From positions 1,231,306 through 1,295,305 of the forward strand of contig NW_021167087.1 in assembly GCF_003711515.1 (NCBI RefSeq): a stretch of 64,000 nt of DNA, read 5' to 3'. Shown here piece after piece: positions 11,790-22,073 of this stretch. The translations under genes and the position numbers were made by a program. Positions within the stretch are counted from its first letter, which is position 1, and every line of letters begins with the position of its first letter. The stretch is from Sodiomyces alkalinus F11. Lineage: Eukaryota > Ascomycota > Sordariomycetes > Glomerellales > Plectosphaerellaceae. Under the pieces are notes generated by a model. It worked only from the letters and a program-made list of their open reading frames with translations. It did no database searches and was not told the origin of the DNA.

Positions 11790-11830
11790 CACCTACCCTT
11801 AGCTTAGCCTCGTGGTTAGATATCAGTTTA
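11790..11830 (-). repeat. Right terminal inverted repeat
   Basis: Reverse complement of the left arm. A second inner copy of the CACCTACCCTTAGCTTA unit lies at about 11753-11769, so the right end carries a tandem pair. Confidence 0.85.
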
Positions 11831-12938
11831 TATATAGTCTCGAGTCGAATGCCCCTGTTGATCCGTACCTCTCCACCTATTTCCGTGCAACGATATAGGA
11901 GTAACATTAATTACCTACGTTATAACTGAAGCCATCACCAGTTTGTACGATGCCTGATCACCTGTATCCGATTATCGAGGGATGGCGAAGAAACAGATTG
12001 GTGGTCGCGGTGACGGTAGTGAGAAAGGGTGTTGGTGAACGGGTGTAGGTACTTATAGCTGCTAATAATTTGTATGTGTGTGGATGTACTTTTACCTAGA
12101 AGCATCCCCCACTGTCCTTGGTATGGATACTGTATACATTTGTTTATGGGTGTCGTTCACCCCTGAGTCCTCTTTGAGTCTATGCCCTTTCTACTGGGAC
12201 ACCGCAGTAATTAAGGGACAGATAGTGACCGATGTCGCGAGAATAATGTCCGCCACTGTGAGCATGGCGCTCGGAATATTATCACCTGCCCCATGTCCTT
12301 AGGTCAGCGATGCCCAATGGAAACAGTTAACAGACCTTCAGGATGCGAGGGAACGGACTTGCAGCCGAAATTTCCATTGTTGACCGCTGTAAAGCGTCTT
12401 CTTCAGTGTGATGATGATGGGTGCTCTTGTGTCGTCAATATGCCCAAGCATCCAGTTCCAAGGACCAAGGTTCTAAGCCGAATGTTTCAATAGGGTTGGT
12501 CGGTCATCGTCTCCGGTATGCTTGGTGTTGCTCTGGTAATATACTGGATGTTTATCCTTTGCAAGACATTCCACGCCAAAACCAGGGGAAATGCAGCCTA
12601 ATATATGTATACTTTCTTTCCGACGTCCAATGCTCTTGCGGATGCACCATGCAATGTATCATCTGACCGTTGGAAATCGGGATGGCAATGTAACCTACCC
12701 CATTGATGACGTGTGTGGCTGGTTTTTCTCTCATATCCTCCCAAGATCAGCTTCTTTCACATTTACTTTCCTGGTCTCGACTCTCACTCAACCATCAGCT
12801 CCATTGTTCATGCCAGCCTACGGTCTACCATCCTCGGACTTCAGATGCCTCATGTGCTCTCACTGGCAAGGATCATTAAGACGATCATTAGCTGAAATGG
12901 CACTTTAGGGCTTTCCTCAAGGAGACAAGAACACGTCT
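11831..12938. other. Unresolved region with broken coding-like fragments
   Basis: GC content returns to normal. Reading frames are interrupted, but two plus-strand pieces look once coding: about 12303-12380 (VSDAQWKQL... type, hydrophilic) and 12502-12600, which encodes a clean hydrophobic helix followed by basic residues, as at the C-terminus of a membrane protein. I could not join them into a gene or assign a family. It may be a decayed gene beside the transposon, or chance. Confidence 0.3.
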
Positions 12939-13909
12939 TTAAACGTTGACCTCTAGGGTGCCCTTCAGCTCCAAGACCTTCTTCCACGAATCCCTCGACG
13001 CCATGCGCTTATGCCAAGCATCAACATTGGGGTACTCCTTCAAAGCGTCCTCCGCCGGACAATCCAACATGAGATGCACGAGGCTGTTGTACGACACGAA
13101 AGCCATATCGGCAAACGTCATCTTGTCGCCGACCAGCCACTCCTTACCCTCCAGAGCCTTGTTCAACACGCCTATAACCCGCCAAACCTCATTCGTATAC
13201 CGGTCGATGGCAGATTGGACACGCTCCGGGTGGTGCAATCTAAACCTGCAGAATCATTCGTTTGACCAAAGTACAACACGGCGTCAGGGTCCGGGGAAGG
13301 GAAGGGTACGTACCATCCAGCCTGACCAAAGTAAGGACCCTGACCACTGGTTTGGAAGTAAAGCCATTGATTCACATGATGGACCTCGTTTCCCCCAGGG
13401 TATGTCAACGTGTGGTTCTTGTCGTATTCTTGGACGAGGTAGGTAAGCACAGCGCCGGACTCCCAGAGGACGAGATCCCGGTTAGGATCCTCGATAACTG
13501 CCCTTGTTGTTAGTTTTTATTTCTTTTGATCCCCAAAGATAGAGACACGCAAGCGGCAAAAGCACATAGCTGCACACTGGTCAAGTACGCACCTGGAACT
13601 CGGCCATTGGGGTTGAGATCGGTCAAAGGGGGAGATTTGATGGTGCTGGCATGTACCACTTTGAGCTCATACGGAAGGCCCAGCTCCTCCAGGACGAAGA
13701 CGACCTGGGTGATGAAACATGATACTTAGTACAGTCCACTGTAATCGACCCTTTTACCCTTGAGACAATGTACCTTCCACGGATTGGGGCCGGCCATCTC
13801 CTTAGGACCTGGGGGGACAATTAGGTAAGCACGAGCATGAGCCTGTGGCGGGACAGGGCCGTTCTGAGGACTTCGTCTCACCGGCCATCCACACGCGAAT
13901 GGGTTGCAT
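12939..13909 (-). CDS. Glutathione S-transferase, URE2-like
   Basis: Five exons: 13909-13882, 13808-13774, 13704-13593, 13497-13314 and 13245-12939, giving 221 aa with consistent phases. Introns are 73, 69, 95 and 68 bp; the third has a CTAAC branch site. The N-terminal thioredoxin-like half carries FVLEELGLPYE, LNPNGRVPVIEDP (cis-Pro) and ESGAVLTYL, which contacts the gamma-glutamyl group. The C-terminal helical half includes MTFADMAFVSYN. This matches fungal URE2/YfcG-type GSTs, which conjugate glutathione to electrophiles or add or remove thiols in biosynthesis, as GliG and the MdpJ-type cluster GSTs do. It sits near a DUF1772 protein, an EthD protein and an AflR-like factor. The first exon is short and its ATG is the least certain part. 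Confidence 0.88.
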
Positions 13910-14518
13910 AATGGCGATGGTTGATACGGTATACCCAACTGATTTAGGTACCTATGTATTAGGCGGGCTTGGTATCTGAATAAAGTAGGACGCGGGAAAT
14001 CGATCCGCAGGATGTATTGTAAATTGTGCCTTGATTAGGAACTTTATACCTTGAGGTACTCGGTTGTTGATTACCTTACTGGTTGCATACAACGGAGCTC
14101 CATAAACGTACGTACCTCAACTGCCTTAAACTCCACAAGCAAAGTCCGCTCCGCCGAACAAAGAGCCCAAACCTATCTTAGCGAACGGGACAAAACCGCT
14201 GAGCCGAATTCGGCGCCAAAGGATCAATATCAGAAATGCAGACCTGCTTACTACGGCTCAAACAACCTATTTGATCACGCCGACATTATAACATTCAGCC
14301 GATACCGTCCCATTGAGCCGACATGGTACCGTTGACCCGACCTTGGCCTGCACGCAGCACCGCCAGCCTCTGTTCGTCTTCTTCCCACGTCTTGCCGCCG
14401 CCGCCGCCCCCGGCATCCACATCAAATCCTCCGACAAACCCCGCTCCAACACCGAGCGTCGAGCGACTTTCCTACACCCCGAAAGCCGCGCCGCAGGATT
14501 CGCCCTGATGTTCTGGAA
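13910..14518. other. Intergenic region
   Basis: Between the GST promoter and the 3' end of the DUF1772-like gene, both on the minus strand. The plus-strand frames here are shadows or low-complexity and match nothing I recognise. Confidence 0.4.
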
Positions 14519-14983
14519 TCAAGCCGACAAAGTCATGGAACTAGCAACAATGCAAGTGATCCAGCAGAAAAGATCGACAGTGACGCTGCGGGTAACGTGA
14601 ATCACCATCCACCGTCGCAGAACGGGCGTCAACCCCCCGTTCTGCAAACCCTTGATCTGGGACATAATAATGGGGACGAAGCCGAAGTGCGCAGCGGCAA
14701 GGGCGGTGCTGGCAATGTACCACCCGAAGGAGCCCTTCGCGCGGAGGACCTCCTCGGAGGTGGTGGTGAGGATGGCGGTGGTGGAGGCTATGGTGCCGAG
14801 GAGCGGCAGGATGATGGCAGGGAGGCCGGTGTTGATCATGGTGTTCCAGTACGGGGTGATGACCTCTTTGGTGTACGGCTCGACCTTCTTGTTCAGGAAG
14901 ATTCCGAGGAAGAAGAACTGGTCAAAGGCGAACCATAGTGACACCGTGGACGTGATCACCGGCACGAGGTGCAGTATCGACAT
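14519..14983 (-). CDS. Small integral membrane protein, DUF1772 / anthrone oxygenase-like
   Basis: 154 aa, single exon; ATG at 14983 has A at -3. Four predicted membrane helices: about residues 5-30, 52-72, 88-107 and 131-150. Size, four-helix layout and the early LVPVITSTVSLWFAFDQF stretch fit the DUF1772 family. Known fungal members (HypC of aflatoxin, EncC, the N-terminal part of MdpH) oxidise anthrones to anthraquinones without an obvious cofactor. The charged and aromatic residues after helix 1 are retained. Neighbours are a GST on one side and an EthD gene (head to head) on the other, the same trio as in emodin-type clusters. The specific reaction is inferred from context; some DUF1772 proteins have no known function. 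Confidence 0.7.
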   Translation of the reverse strand: MSILHLVPVITSTVSLWFAFDQFFFLGIFLNKKVEPYTKEVITPYWNTMINTGLPAIILPLLGTIASTTAILTTTSEEVLRAKGSFGWYIASTALAAAHFGFVPIIMSQIKGLQNGGLTPVLRRWMVIHVTRSVTVDLFCWITCIVASSMTLSA

Positions 14984-15903
14984 GATGACTGAGCCTTAAC
15001 CGGGGAGGAGGTGAGATGGGCTCCTTGGTGTGTGGATGTTGAGCGTGGGCGTGGGGCTAAGAGGTAGACTTTTTTTTTTTTTTTTTTAACTGTAGAGCAG
15101 AAGTGTGGTGTGGAATCTCTTGGTGAGTTGGAACTTTGCGATCTCGGGGTGTCTTATGCTCGTCGATACAACATGCCGCCGATGATGGAGGTTCGGTGTG
15201 TCACTGCGTGGACAGTGGGGCTAAACCCGCCGCGTGTCGAACGATTATAAACGTCGCCCGTCGGACGATCAGAAACTGTCAGACAGCATACACCGTAAAA
15301 CAGAAAAGGGAAAGAAGGGGAAAGAAAGAAATTAGGAAAGAAAGAGAGACGACAAATCCCCAACAAAAACTTGACGCGACTCGAAATTGTCCATGTACCT
15401 AAGTTACTTTCCCTTTGCTTTTTTGCGTTCAGGGGTCCCTGCAAGCCTTAAAGCGGGTCAATACCGAGGCCAGGCCCCTGGAAGCTTCTGTACGCGCGTA
15501 CCTAGTGTACAGCACACGTGCAACGTAAGGTACCTTACGGAGAAAGACGCCGAGCGGGGCAGTGTTTGTGCGACAATCCTTCAAGTCGGATCCTTAATTA
15601 ATGGAGAACCTGCCGTTGCTCCCGTGTCAAACTCCGCTACCTGTCCCGGAAATACCATCACGGTACATGCGGAGTTTGGTGGCCTCGCCAGCACCTCGTT
15701 CACCGGCCCTAGCCAGTACTACCAGTAGCTAAAGGCCGTACGAGAGATCGTTTAAAAAACACAAAGCCCAGCCTTCAAGTCACCCTGGCAGTCAAGCAAT
15801 TCATCCATTGGCCCGCATCTTTGATTTACACTACTTTCCCGTATCGGAAACAGTCCTACTCACGCCCCCCCGACACACACACACACACTCACCTCATCCC
15901 AAA
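14984..15903. promoter_or_regulatory. Divergent promoter region
   Basis: Shared upstream region of the minus-strand DUF1772-like gene and the plus-strand EthD gene. It contains 18 T at 15070-15087 and a purine-rich stretch at 15300-15350. A near-perfect palindrome, CGTAAGGTACCTTACG, lies at 15524-15539 and is one of the window's recurrent AAGGTACCTT islands. A bidirectional promoter is plausible; no AflR-type site is asserted. Confidence 0.4.
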
Positions 15904-16416
15904 ATGGCTTCCCGCGACGTTCTCAAGGTGTCTGCCTTGCACTACAAGGATGCTAGTAAGACGGACGAGGAGTTCGAAAAGCACGTCCACGAGAACATCA
16001 ACCCTGCCTGGGTGCAGCTTGTCAAGAGACACGGCGTTTTCAAATACGCGGTGGTCAGTGTTCCCTCTCAAGCTTGCCAAGACAAAATAACCCTTCATTA
16101 TTAGGTGGTTGCATTGGTATTGAGCACAGCTGACGCGTCGACCATTCTGTGGCGTCAGGCCTTCTGCCCTAGCATCATCTCCGCCAAGCTTGCGGAGAAA
16201 GTGGAGAAGACCCGCCCGGGCTGGACCGTCATTAGCTCCCATGCGGTTCTGACCTACTGGGTTCGCGACATCGAGCATATGCTGGCCCTGACCGCCGATG
16301 AGGGGTACAAGGAACTCGGCCGAACGTCAGAGGTGGGCTGGATTGATTCCACCAAGGGCGAAGTCATGGTCGGATACGAGAGGGTTTACATCGAGAACGG
16401 GGAGATTCTCGATTAG
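15904..16416 (+). CDS. EthD domain-containing protein
   Basis: Two exons, 15904-16053 and 16159-16416, joined in phase 0 to 135 aa. The intron is 105 bp with GTCAGT donor, GCTGACG branch and GTCAG acceptor. The start is AAAATGG. The protein begins with a family-typical LKVSALHYKDASKTDEEF, then VKRHGVFKYA before the intron and CPSIIS after it, RPGW, and an acidic C-terminal half ending VGYERVYIENGEILD. This is the stand-alone EthD type common in fungal aromatic polyketide clusters, where related proteins decarboxylate or dehydrate polyketide products. It faces away from the DUF1772-like gene. In MdpH-type proteins these two domains are encoded together; here they are separate, divergent genes. 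Substrate unknown. Confidence 0.83.
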
Positions 16417-17930
16417 AACCCCCCCAAGAACTTGAGGCGCTGCGACGGGCTCTGGGCATGGAAGAACAAGCGGACTTTGGGGGCATGGGCGGGAAACGAC
16501 GTGTTCCGGTGTTCTGGCCACGAAAGCACAGGCGGACTTTGGGAGCGAAAAACGGGAAACAGGACCTTGGGAGCCGAGAAGGAAGCTTGACTGCAGATGA
16601 ACAAGATGCGGGTACACGTACATACCTTAGGAGGTGGCACGGTTCACGATTCACCCCCTGCATATGGTTACGTAACCCCCCTCCGCAATGCCTCCTTTGG
16701 GATTCCGCTGGCCAACCGGATGTATAGCCAGGCACCAGGGGCTCATAGGGGGGGCCCCCTGACCTCACTCACTGCCACTCTCGCTTTTTCGTGATTACAC
16801 TTACAACGTACCTTACCTAATATCTACAAAGTACACAACCAGACTCTACTACCTTACCCTCCCTACCTTATACACCTCTTTGCTCCGTGCCTCGTACAAC
16901 ATATTGTAGGCAACGTGTCTGTACAATAAGATCATGCGATGTAGATAGTCCCAAGCCACTGGTTCAACAATTTTTATTCAACGTTCCAAATTTCCAATGG
17001 CATCTACCTATGCTGACCACGTCGCACAGGCATCCGAGGCGAATTTGGCAGGTCTTGACCATTGTTCCGGCTGCATGGAGACCCGACACTAGTCTTGGAC
17101 CCCCCACCCCTTACCGCGCTGCTAGGTCTTTGCTGTCTGGTATCTTGGCAATGTAACTTAGCACGACATTGGTCCAGCCTTAGAAGACCCTTCCTTACCC
17201 TGCTCAGATCCCGAGATTCCGCGGGAGGCCGTCAAGGTACGAGCCAGGCCCTATCCATGCATACTTGCCTTATGCCGATCGTACGGTGAGCACGTTTGCT
17301 GGCTATGTGATGAAGGGAAGATCCCGCTCTGTGGCTTCGCTTCAGGCACGAGGATTTAGGCTAATGCCAAGTGTCTGCTCCAGCCAGAGCAGACGGTACC
17401 TACCTGCTAAATATGATGTGTAGCTAAAGCCTAGGCTGGGGAATAAAGTTATACTCGAAGATATTTTGGCCACTATATTCGTATTCTGAGTTAGACAATA
17501 GCAGGAGGTAAAATAGTCTTAGAACCCTCGTCTTCCTCTATAACAGTTAGTATAGTATACTGTATTACCTGGTACACCAAGTAGTAGATAATATACTTAA
17601 AGACACAAACCTATTTTAAGAGTTAAGGTATTTATAGTCAAACGACCCGAAAGCCGTTGAGCCTTATAAACCTGCTCCCAAGACTAGTAAGCCATCGTAG
17701 CTTGACCACTTGTTGAGTTGTGTGTACGTATTCCACTATCGGCCGGCCCCAGACTCCCAACTGCATGAAGACCCCTGCCCTGGCTCGCCCGCCTGGGCGG
17801 AGATAGTGAGCTGAGCGCTTAAATACGCACGGTTGACGTTTCCACGTTGGACGAAGATGGCACTGTATTTCTGGGTGACAGTACCCGCCATTTATTGCAT
17901 GCGATCCACTATCAAGACCTGCCTCCAACA
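16417..17930. other. Intergenic region with small AT-rich patch
   Basis: An ACGTACCTTACC island lies at 16805-16817. A locally AT-rich patch at about 17450-17640 looks like a small RIP-affected remnant. The upstream part of the TF gene includes an in-frame ATG at 17847. No further gene recognised. Confidence 0.4.
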
Positions 17931-19325
17931 ATGACAAAGATGTACCCAATGTCCGACGTCGACGGTGGTATCGCTGGCATGCCACTTCGACAAACATGTG
18001 ACCGATGCCGCTATCTCAAAGTCCGATGCGAAAAGGACAGCGGCAGTCCCTCTGTCCGCTGCGTGCGGTGTTCAAAGGCCGGGGCTCTTTGTATACGCAA
18101 CCGTAAGTTGGAACTTGGATGCCCGACGCATGTTTGTTGTTGGGGCCGTTGGCTTTTGATTTTCCCTCGCAGAGTCGGCAGTTCGCCGATGTTGGGTAGT
18201 ATTAACAGGGGAACAGCACGCCAACGGAGTGGACGCCCATTGTCCAACAACTCGCTTCACACTGGCTCCAGAGATTTGCGGTCCAACTCGAGTTCAAACT
18301 CAAGCTCCAGCTTGAGCTTGGACTTTTGCAACGACGGACCGTCCCAGAAATGGCCTTCTCGCACGGCGGCGGTGTGCGCTGATACGACCTTGCGGAGCTC
18401 GCTGGAGCCTTCTAACGATCTTTCTTGGCTCAACGCGAGATCCATCACCTCGTTCCAAGCAATCGAGCAGTTTATGGAGTACGGGGAAGACACCAACAAT
18501 GTGCCTTCGTTTGACCCTGATATGGCTCTAGAACACGGACTCGAATTCCTGGCAGATGGGAGCCATGGGACCATGCTTGACCAAAGCCCGGGACCAGAGA
18601 GTAGCAGCAGCAGCACAAGGGATGCCATGGAGACGGACATACGAGAGTTGACAGAACTGAGTCTCCGAGCCCATCGAATCACAACAGATGCCGGGACTCC
18701 TTCTACGGATGAGCTGTTCGCGATGACACAGTCGGCTCTGAAGGTTCTCGCGCGAATCACCTCTACGGTACAGCAGCAGCAGCAGCAACAGCAGCAGCCC
18801 AACGAGGTCTCCGCCGTCCCCGGCAATGGAGACCAGGACCCTCAACCCGCGGTGCAGCATGGCCCCTGGATGGCAATCAGTCTTGTGCTACAAGCAGTCT
18901 CCGTGTGCGAGCAGATCTACGAGATGTTCGGCCACGCCTGCTCGGTGCTTCAAAGCGAGCTTGAGCCGGACGTCCAACACGGCAGCGGCAGCGGCAGCGG
19001 CAGTGACGCGAACGATCACAGGATGTCGGATGCACGGGCCGTCATGACTGTCGAGCTCATAAACTACCTGTTCGAAAAGTTGAGCCGCGCCCAGAGACAG
19101 CTGCTCGCCGCCGCGTTGACCGCCGATGACGCCTCCGCAAACAGCCTGGACGACATGACCCCAGAAGACTCCATCACGAGTCTCTCGGTACCATCGGACG
19201 CATTGTCGAGGTGCTCCACAAGCGTAATACCGATCCTGAGGGACAGAGCTCACGGGAAGCACCCGCAACTCCAGAAATGTATCCAGGCTATCAGGGATTT
19301 AACTCGGAACAAGGATTGTATATGA
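17931..19325 (+). CDS. AflR-like Zn(II)2Cys6 transcription factor
   Basis: Exons 17931-18102 and 18217-19325, 426 aa. The intron (114 bp) is a multiple of three and stop-free, so an uninterrupted frame also exists. I prefer splicing because it joins the zinc cluster directly to RQRSGRP, the basic linker expected in AflR-type factors. The ATG at 17931 has A at -3; 17847 is an alternative. The binuclear cluster is at about residues 22-52 with spacing C-x2-C-x6-C-x10-C-x2-C-x6-C and CDRCRYLKVRC. The rest has a Ser-rich linker, a run of nine Gln (about 18771-18797) and a Gly-Ser repeat. The C-terminus, with LINYLFEKLSRAQRQL, matches the AflR regulatory region. Such factors usually switch on the cluster they sit in, so the EthD, DUF1772 and GST genes are the natural targets. 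Confidence 0.85.
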   Translation: MTKMYPMSDVDGGIAGMPLRQTCDRCRYLKVRCEKDSGSPSVRCVRCSKAGALCIRNRKLELGCPTHVCCWGRWLLIFPRRVGSSPMLGSINRGTARQRSGRPLSNNSLHTGSRDLRSNSSSNSSSSLSLDFCNDGPSQKWPSRTAAVCADTTLRSSLEPSNDLSWLNARSITSFQAIEQFMEYGEDTNNVPSFDPDMALEHGLEFLADGSHGTMLDQSPGPESSSSSTRDAMETDIRELTELSLRAHRITTDAGTPSTDELFAMTQSALKVLARITSTVQQQQQQQQQPNEVSAVPGNGDQDPQPAVQHGPWMAISLVLQAVSVCEQIYEMFGHACSVLQSELEPDVQHGSGSGSGSDANDHRMSDARAVMTVELINYLFEKLSRAQRQLLAAALTADDASANSLDDMTPEDSITSLSVPSDALSRCSTSVIPILRDRAHGKHPQLQKCIQAIRDLTRNKDCI

Positions 19326-20455
19326 GAAAGACACATGCATTGACCTTGGCTGGCAAAAGGAAAAAAAGGTGTTACGAGTTACAACCCAACATTCTCTGGA
19401 GTTATCAAATAATTAGAGTAATAGAATCGTCGTGGGACAGACTCTTGACCCCTTTTCTGCTTCCACAGTTCCACAGTTCTACCCACGTCGCCGCGTTGTC
19501 GCGTTGTCACGCTAGCAAGCCGTAAAACTCCGTAAAACGTCCGAGCCGCGTCTACCGGAGCCTTATATCAAACAGTACGTGTATTCGGTCTAGTGACCCA
19601 AGATCAATATCTATCCGTGTTACATTTGTCTCTGGAAGCCCTTCTATTCTAGCCCTAAGGGGCTTAGTTACTGTATCCAGTGGGTACTATCCACAAGCAA
19701 TCTTGAGACCCTTGAAAGCTTGACAATGCATGCCTGTCTCGGTCCGACGCAGCCGAGGCCACGCGTTTGACGTGGGGTAGGAATGCCGGTTAGCAAGCGC
19801 AGAGTCCAGTCTTCTACAAGACCAGGTACGCGAAACGGCTTAGCAGATCTGCCTGCGTGGACATCCCTACAGCTACAGTTTGATATAATCAAATTCCTTA
19901 CATAATGAGCAGACGCCTTCAGCTCAACACACCCCCCTCAGACCGGCGAGTATAGGCTTAGTCTATACAGTCTAACAGCCCATACCTTAGCCCTATCGTC
20001 AGATTTTGCCTTCCTTCTGATCCTTCCATTCAGATTTTCCTCCATCGGGGAGAGGGGAGAGGTCGGAGCTGGACTAGAGAATTTTGCCCTGACCAGAGCC
20101 AGCACTAGGACAGAGATATTTCTGTCAACATAAAGTTCTAAGACTGTCGACAGTCTGGCAAGTTATTGGGATTTGTCATATACCTCCCAAACCCGGGTAG
20201 GTATCCTTTTTGTTTCTGTCCTGATTGCTGGCTAGTTCGTTACGGTTCTTTCAGTAACTACCGACGTCTGAAGGATGCCACCACACGTGCTCTGTGATCG
20301 TTTATTGCCAGCAACCCGACCACTGATGCCAAAATCAATGCCCCAACGACCCCGAAGACTCAATCCCCCTTTCACACCTTTTGGTGCATCATCTTATGCA
20401 GGCTTTAGTAGCAAAAGACCCAGCATAGACACAAAGAGGCAGGCTTCGTGTTCTC
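19326..20455. other. Intergenic region
   Basis: 3' flanks of the TF and, from the other strand, of the peptidase gene. Moderately AT-rich in parts (19580-20010). No recognisable gene. Confidence 0.4.
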
Positions 20456-21869
20456 TTAGTCCCTGAAAATACGAGGCACCCAGGAGAGTCCTCGCTTTTC
20501 GAGACCAGGGTAGTGACGAAGTCGACCACGAGGAAGCTTCTCAATGCGCTTGATGTAGTCGTGGTCCAGGGCGTAGGCTTTCTTCCCATCGTGAGGGTTT
20601 CCCTCCATGAAGAGGGCAAGCTTTCCAAAGAAGGCTACAAGATGTGTGTCTCCAGTCAGAAAAGAACTTTGTCCCGGTAGAACTGAGAGAACTGTGAAAA
20701 GATTGTAAAAGCAATGACAAGTAATGGACAACGAACCATAGCTATCGGCGTTGAAAGCCGTGTTCTCTTCATCCTGCATGACGACGGATTCCCAGCCGCC
20801 GGTCTCGGCCGTATCGGGGTCTTCGTCCTCGTCATCATTCCATTCATGGTCGTCGTGGAGGTAGCGAGGAGTGTGGGTGAGCTGGACAGCAGGCCAGAGT
20901 TATTGTTCCATTGAGTCTAACAAGGGAGAAGAGGGACAGGGCAAGAAAAGCGTACCTCGTGCAAGATTGTATGCGACAGCGTATCAAACCAATCCACCGA
21001 GGACTTATCCTTGAGCCGTCCGAGACGCATCAGGTCATTGTGGGTGAGAGGAATCGGCATCTCGGGCTTGCCACGGAGGCGGGCCAGGTTGAAGGCGTGG
21101 TCACAGAGCGTGATGACCGAGACGTCCCCCTTGTTGTCTTCATCGGGCACATTGGGGGTACGGTGGTGCGTCTCAAAGGCAGCAAGGTTGTCCATGCCGC
21201 TGGAGGAGCACGTGAAGTCGGTGGCAACGCTGTTGATGTGGTCGATGAACTGATTTTCGACCGGGTGGTAGATGAAGCGGCTCGAGTTGTCGCAGTAGAA
21301 CCGGACGTTGGAGCCGACCCGTTCGCGGGTCTCCTCCCAGTCGTTGCCGATGCTGGTGAGGGTGTCTATTACATTCCGAGTTCCGTATGTTAGTCTTGCT
21401 ATCCCCTGTCGCGGCGTTGGGATCTGAAGGGGGAGAGAACGAGAAGGAGAGGAAGAGCACGAGACTAAAAGCCAAAGCAGAGAGAAGAAGCAAAACATAG
21501 ACTCTTACCCTTGACAACATTCTTGACCGTATCGAAGCCGATACTTTTGTACTTCTCCCGCCACTCAGGACCGCGACGGATGGTCCTCGTCTTGCCAGGG
21601 TCATCGGTGAAGATGTAGTTATAGGCGCGAGCCAACTCGAGGTTTTTGCCTTTGCCATGAAGGTTTAGCTTGTCAATACGACGGCCGGCAATCCGGGCCA
21701 TGCGGAAAGCCTCCTTGAAGGCACCCCCATCTCGGAGGTTAACGGTCTTGCCAGGACCAGCAGGGTATTCCAGGCAGGACTTGTCAACCCAGTATGTCAG
21801 AGACATAACAGGGGCAACAGCCACAGCCAGGGAAGCGAGAACGGCAGTGAGGTGCTTGACGCGCACCAT
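20456..21869 (-). CDS. Secreted HExxH metallopeptidase (M35-like fold)
   Basis: Four exons: 21869-21509, 21365-20956, 20881-20737 and 20634-20456, giving 364 aa. Introns are 143, 74 and 102 bp; the first has a GACTAAC branch site. A signal peptide covers about residues 1-23, ending PVMSLTYW. The zinc motif is created by splicing: exon 2 ends in CAC GAG and exon 3 begins CTC ACC CAC, giving HELTH, so the second intron cuts the catalytic HExxH. Four Cys lie in the middle of the protein. Downstream there is an acidic stretch (HDDHEWNDDEDEDPD) and an ADSYAFFGKLA segment placed where M35/M36-like enzymes have the third zinc ligand. It resembles the fungal putative-peptidase family related to deuterolysin. 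It is probably an extracellular protease or effector-like protein; substrate unknown. Confidence 0.78.
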
Positions 21870-22065
21870 GGTAGCGAGTTTAGAGACGCACGTCTCTGCA
21901 GAGAAGTTTGCTTTGATGCAGAGGTAGTAAACAAGAAGAAGGTGATGGTAGTTGACCTTGCGCGCGAAGGTTAGGAGCGTGAAGGTTAGGAGGTAAAAGC
22001 AGAAGAGCAGAAGCGCGCGAGGAGGAAGAAAACAAAGAGATCAGGATTGTGTGAAGCCCGGAAAA

Positions 22066-22073
22066 TATTTATA
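22066..22073 (-). promoter_or_regulatory. TATA box of the metallopeptidase gene
   Basis: TATAAATA on the minus strand, 197 bp before the ATG at 21869. Confidence 0.5.

Larger units (their letters stand above)
6552..11830. mobile_element. RIP-degraded DNA element with 41 bp terminal inverted repeats
   Basis: Base composition falls sharply to AT-rich, TpA-rich sequence, with no open frame of 60 codons on either strand. This is the signature of repeat-induced point mutation. The ends form inverted repeats matching perfectly over 41 bp (6552-6592 with 11830-11790 reversed), starting TAAACTGATATC. TA at each edge fits a TA target duplication, placing the element at 6554-11828. Subterminal units around GCTAAGGGTAGGTG recur at both ends, twice at the right end. 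Inside, clusters of GAAACGATTC-like units recur about every kilobase. A TA duplication suggests a Tc1/mariner/pogo-type or similar DNA transposon, but 5.3 kb is long for that group, so cargo or nested insertions are possible. No transposase can be read. Confidence 0.8.
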
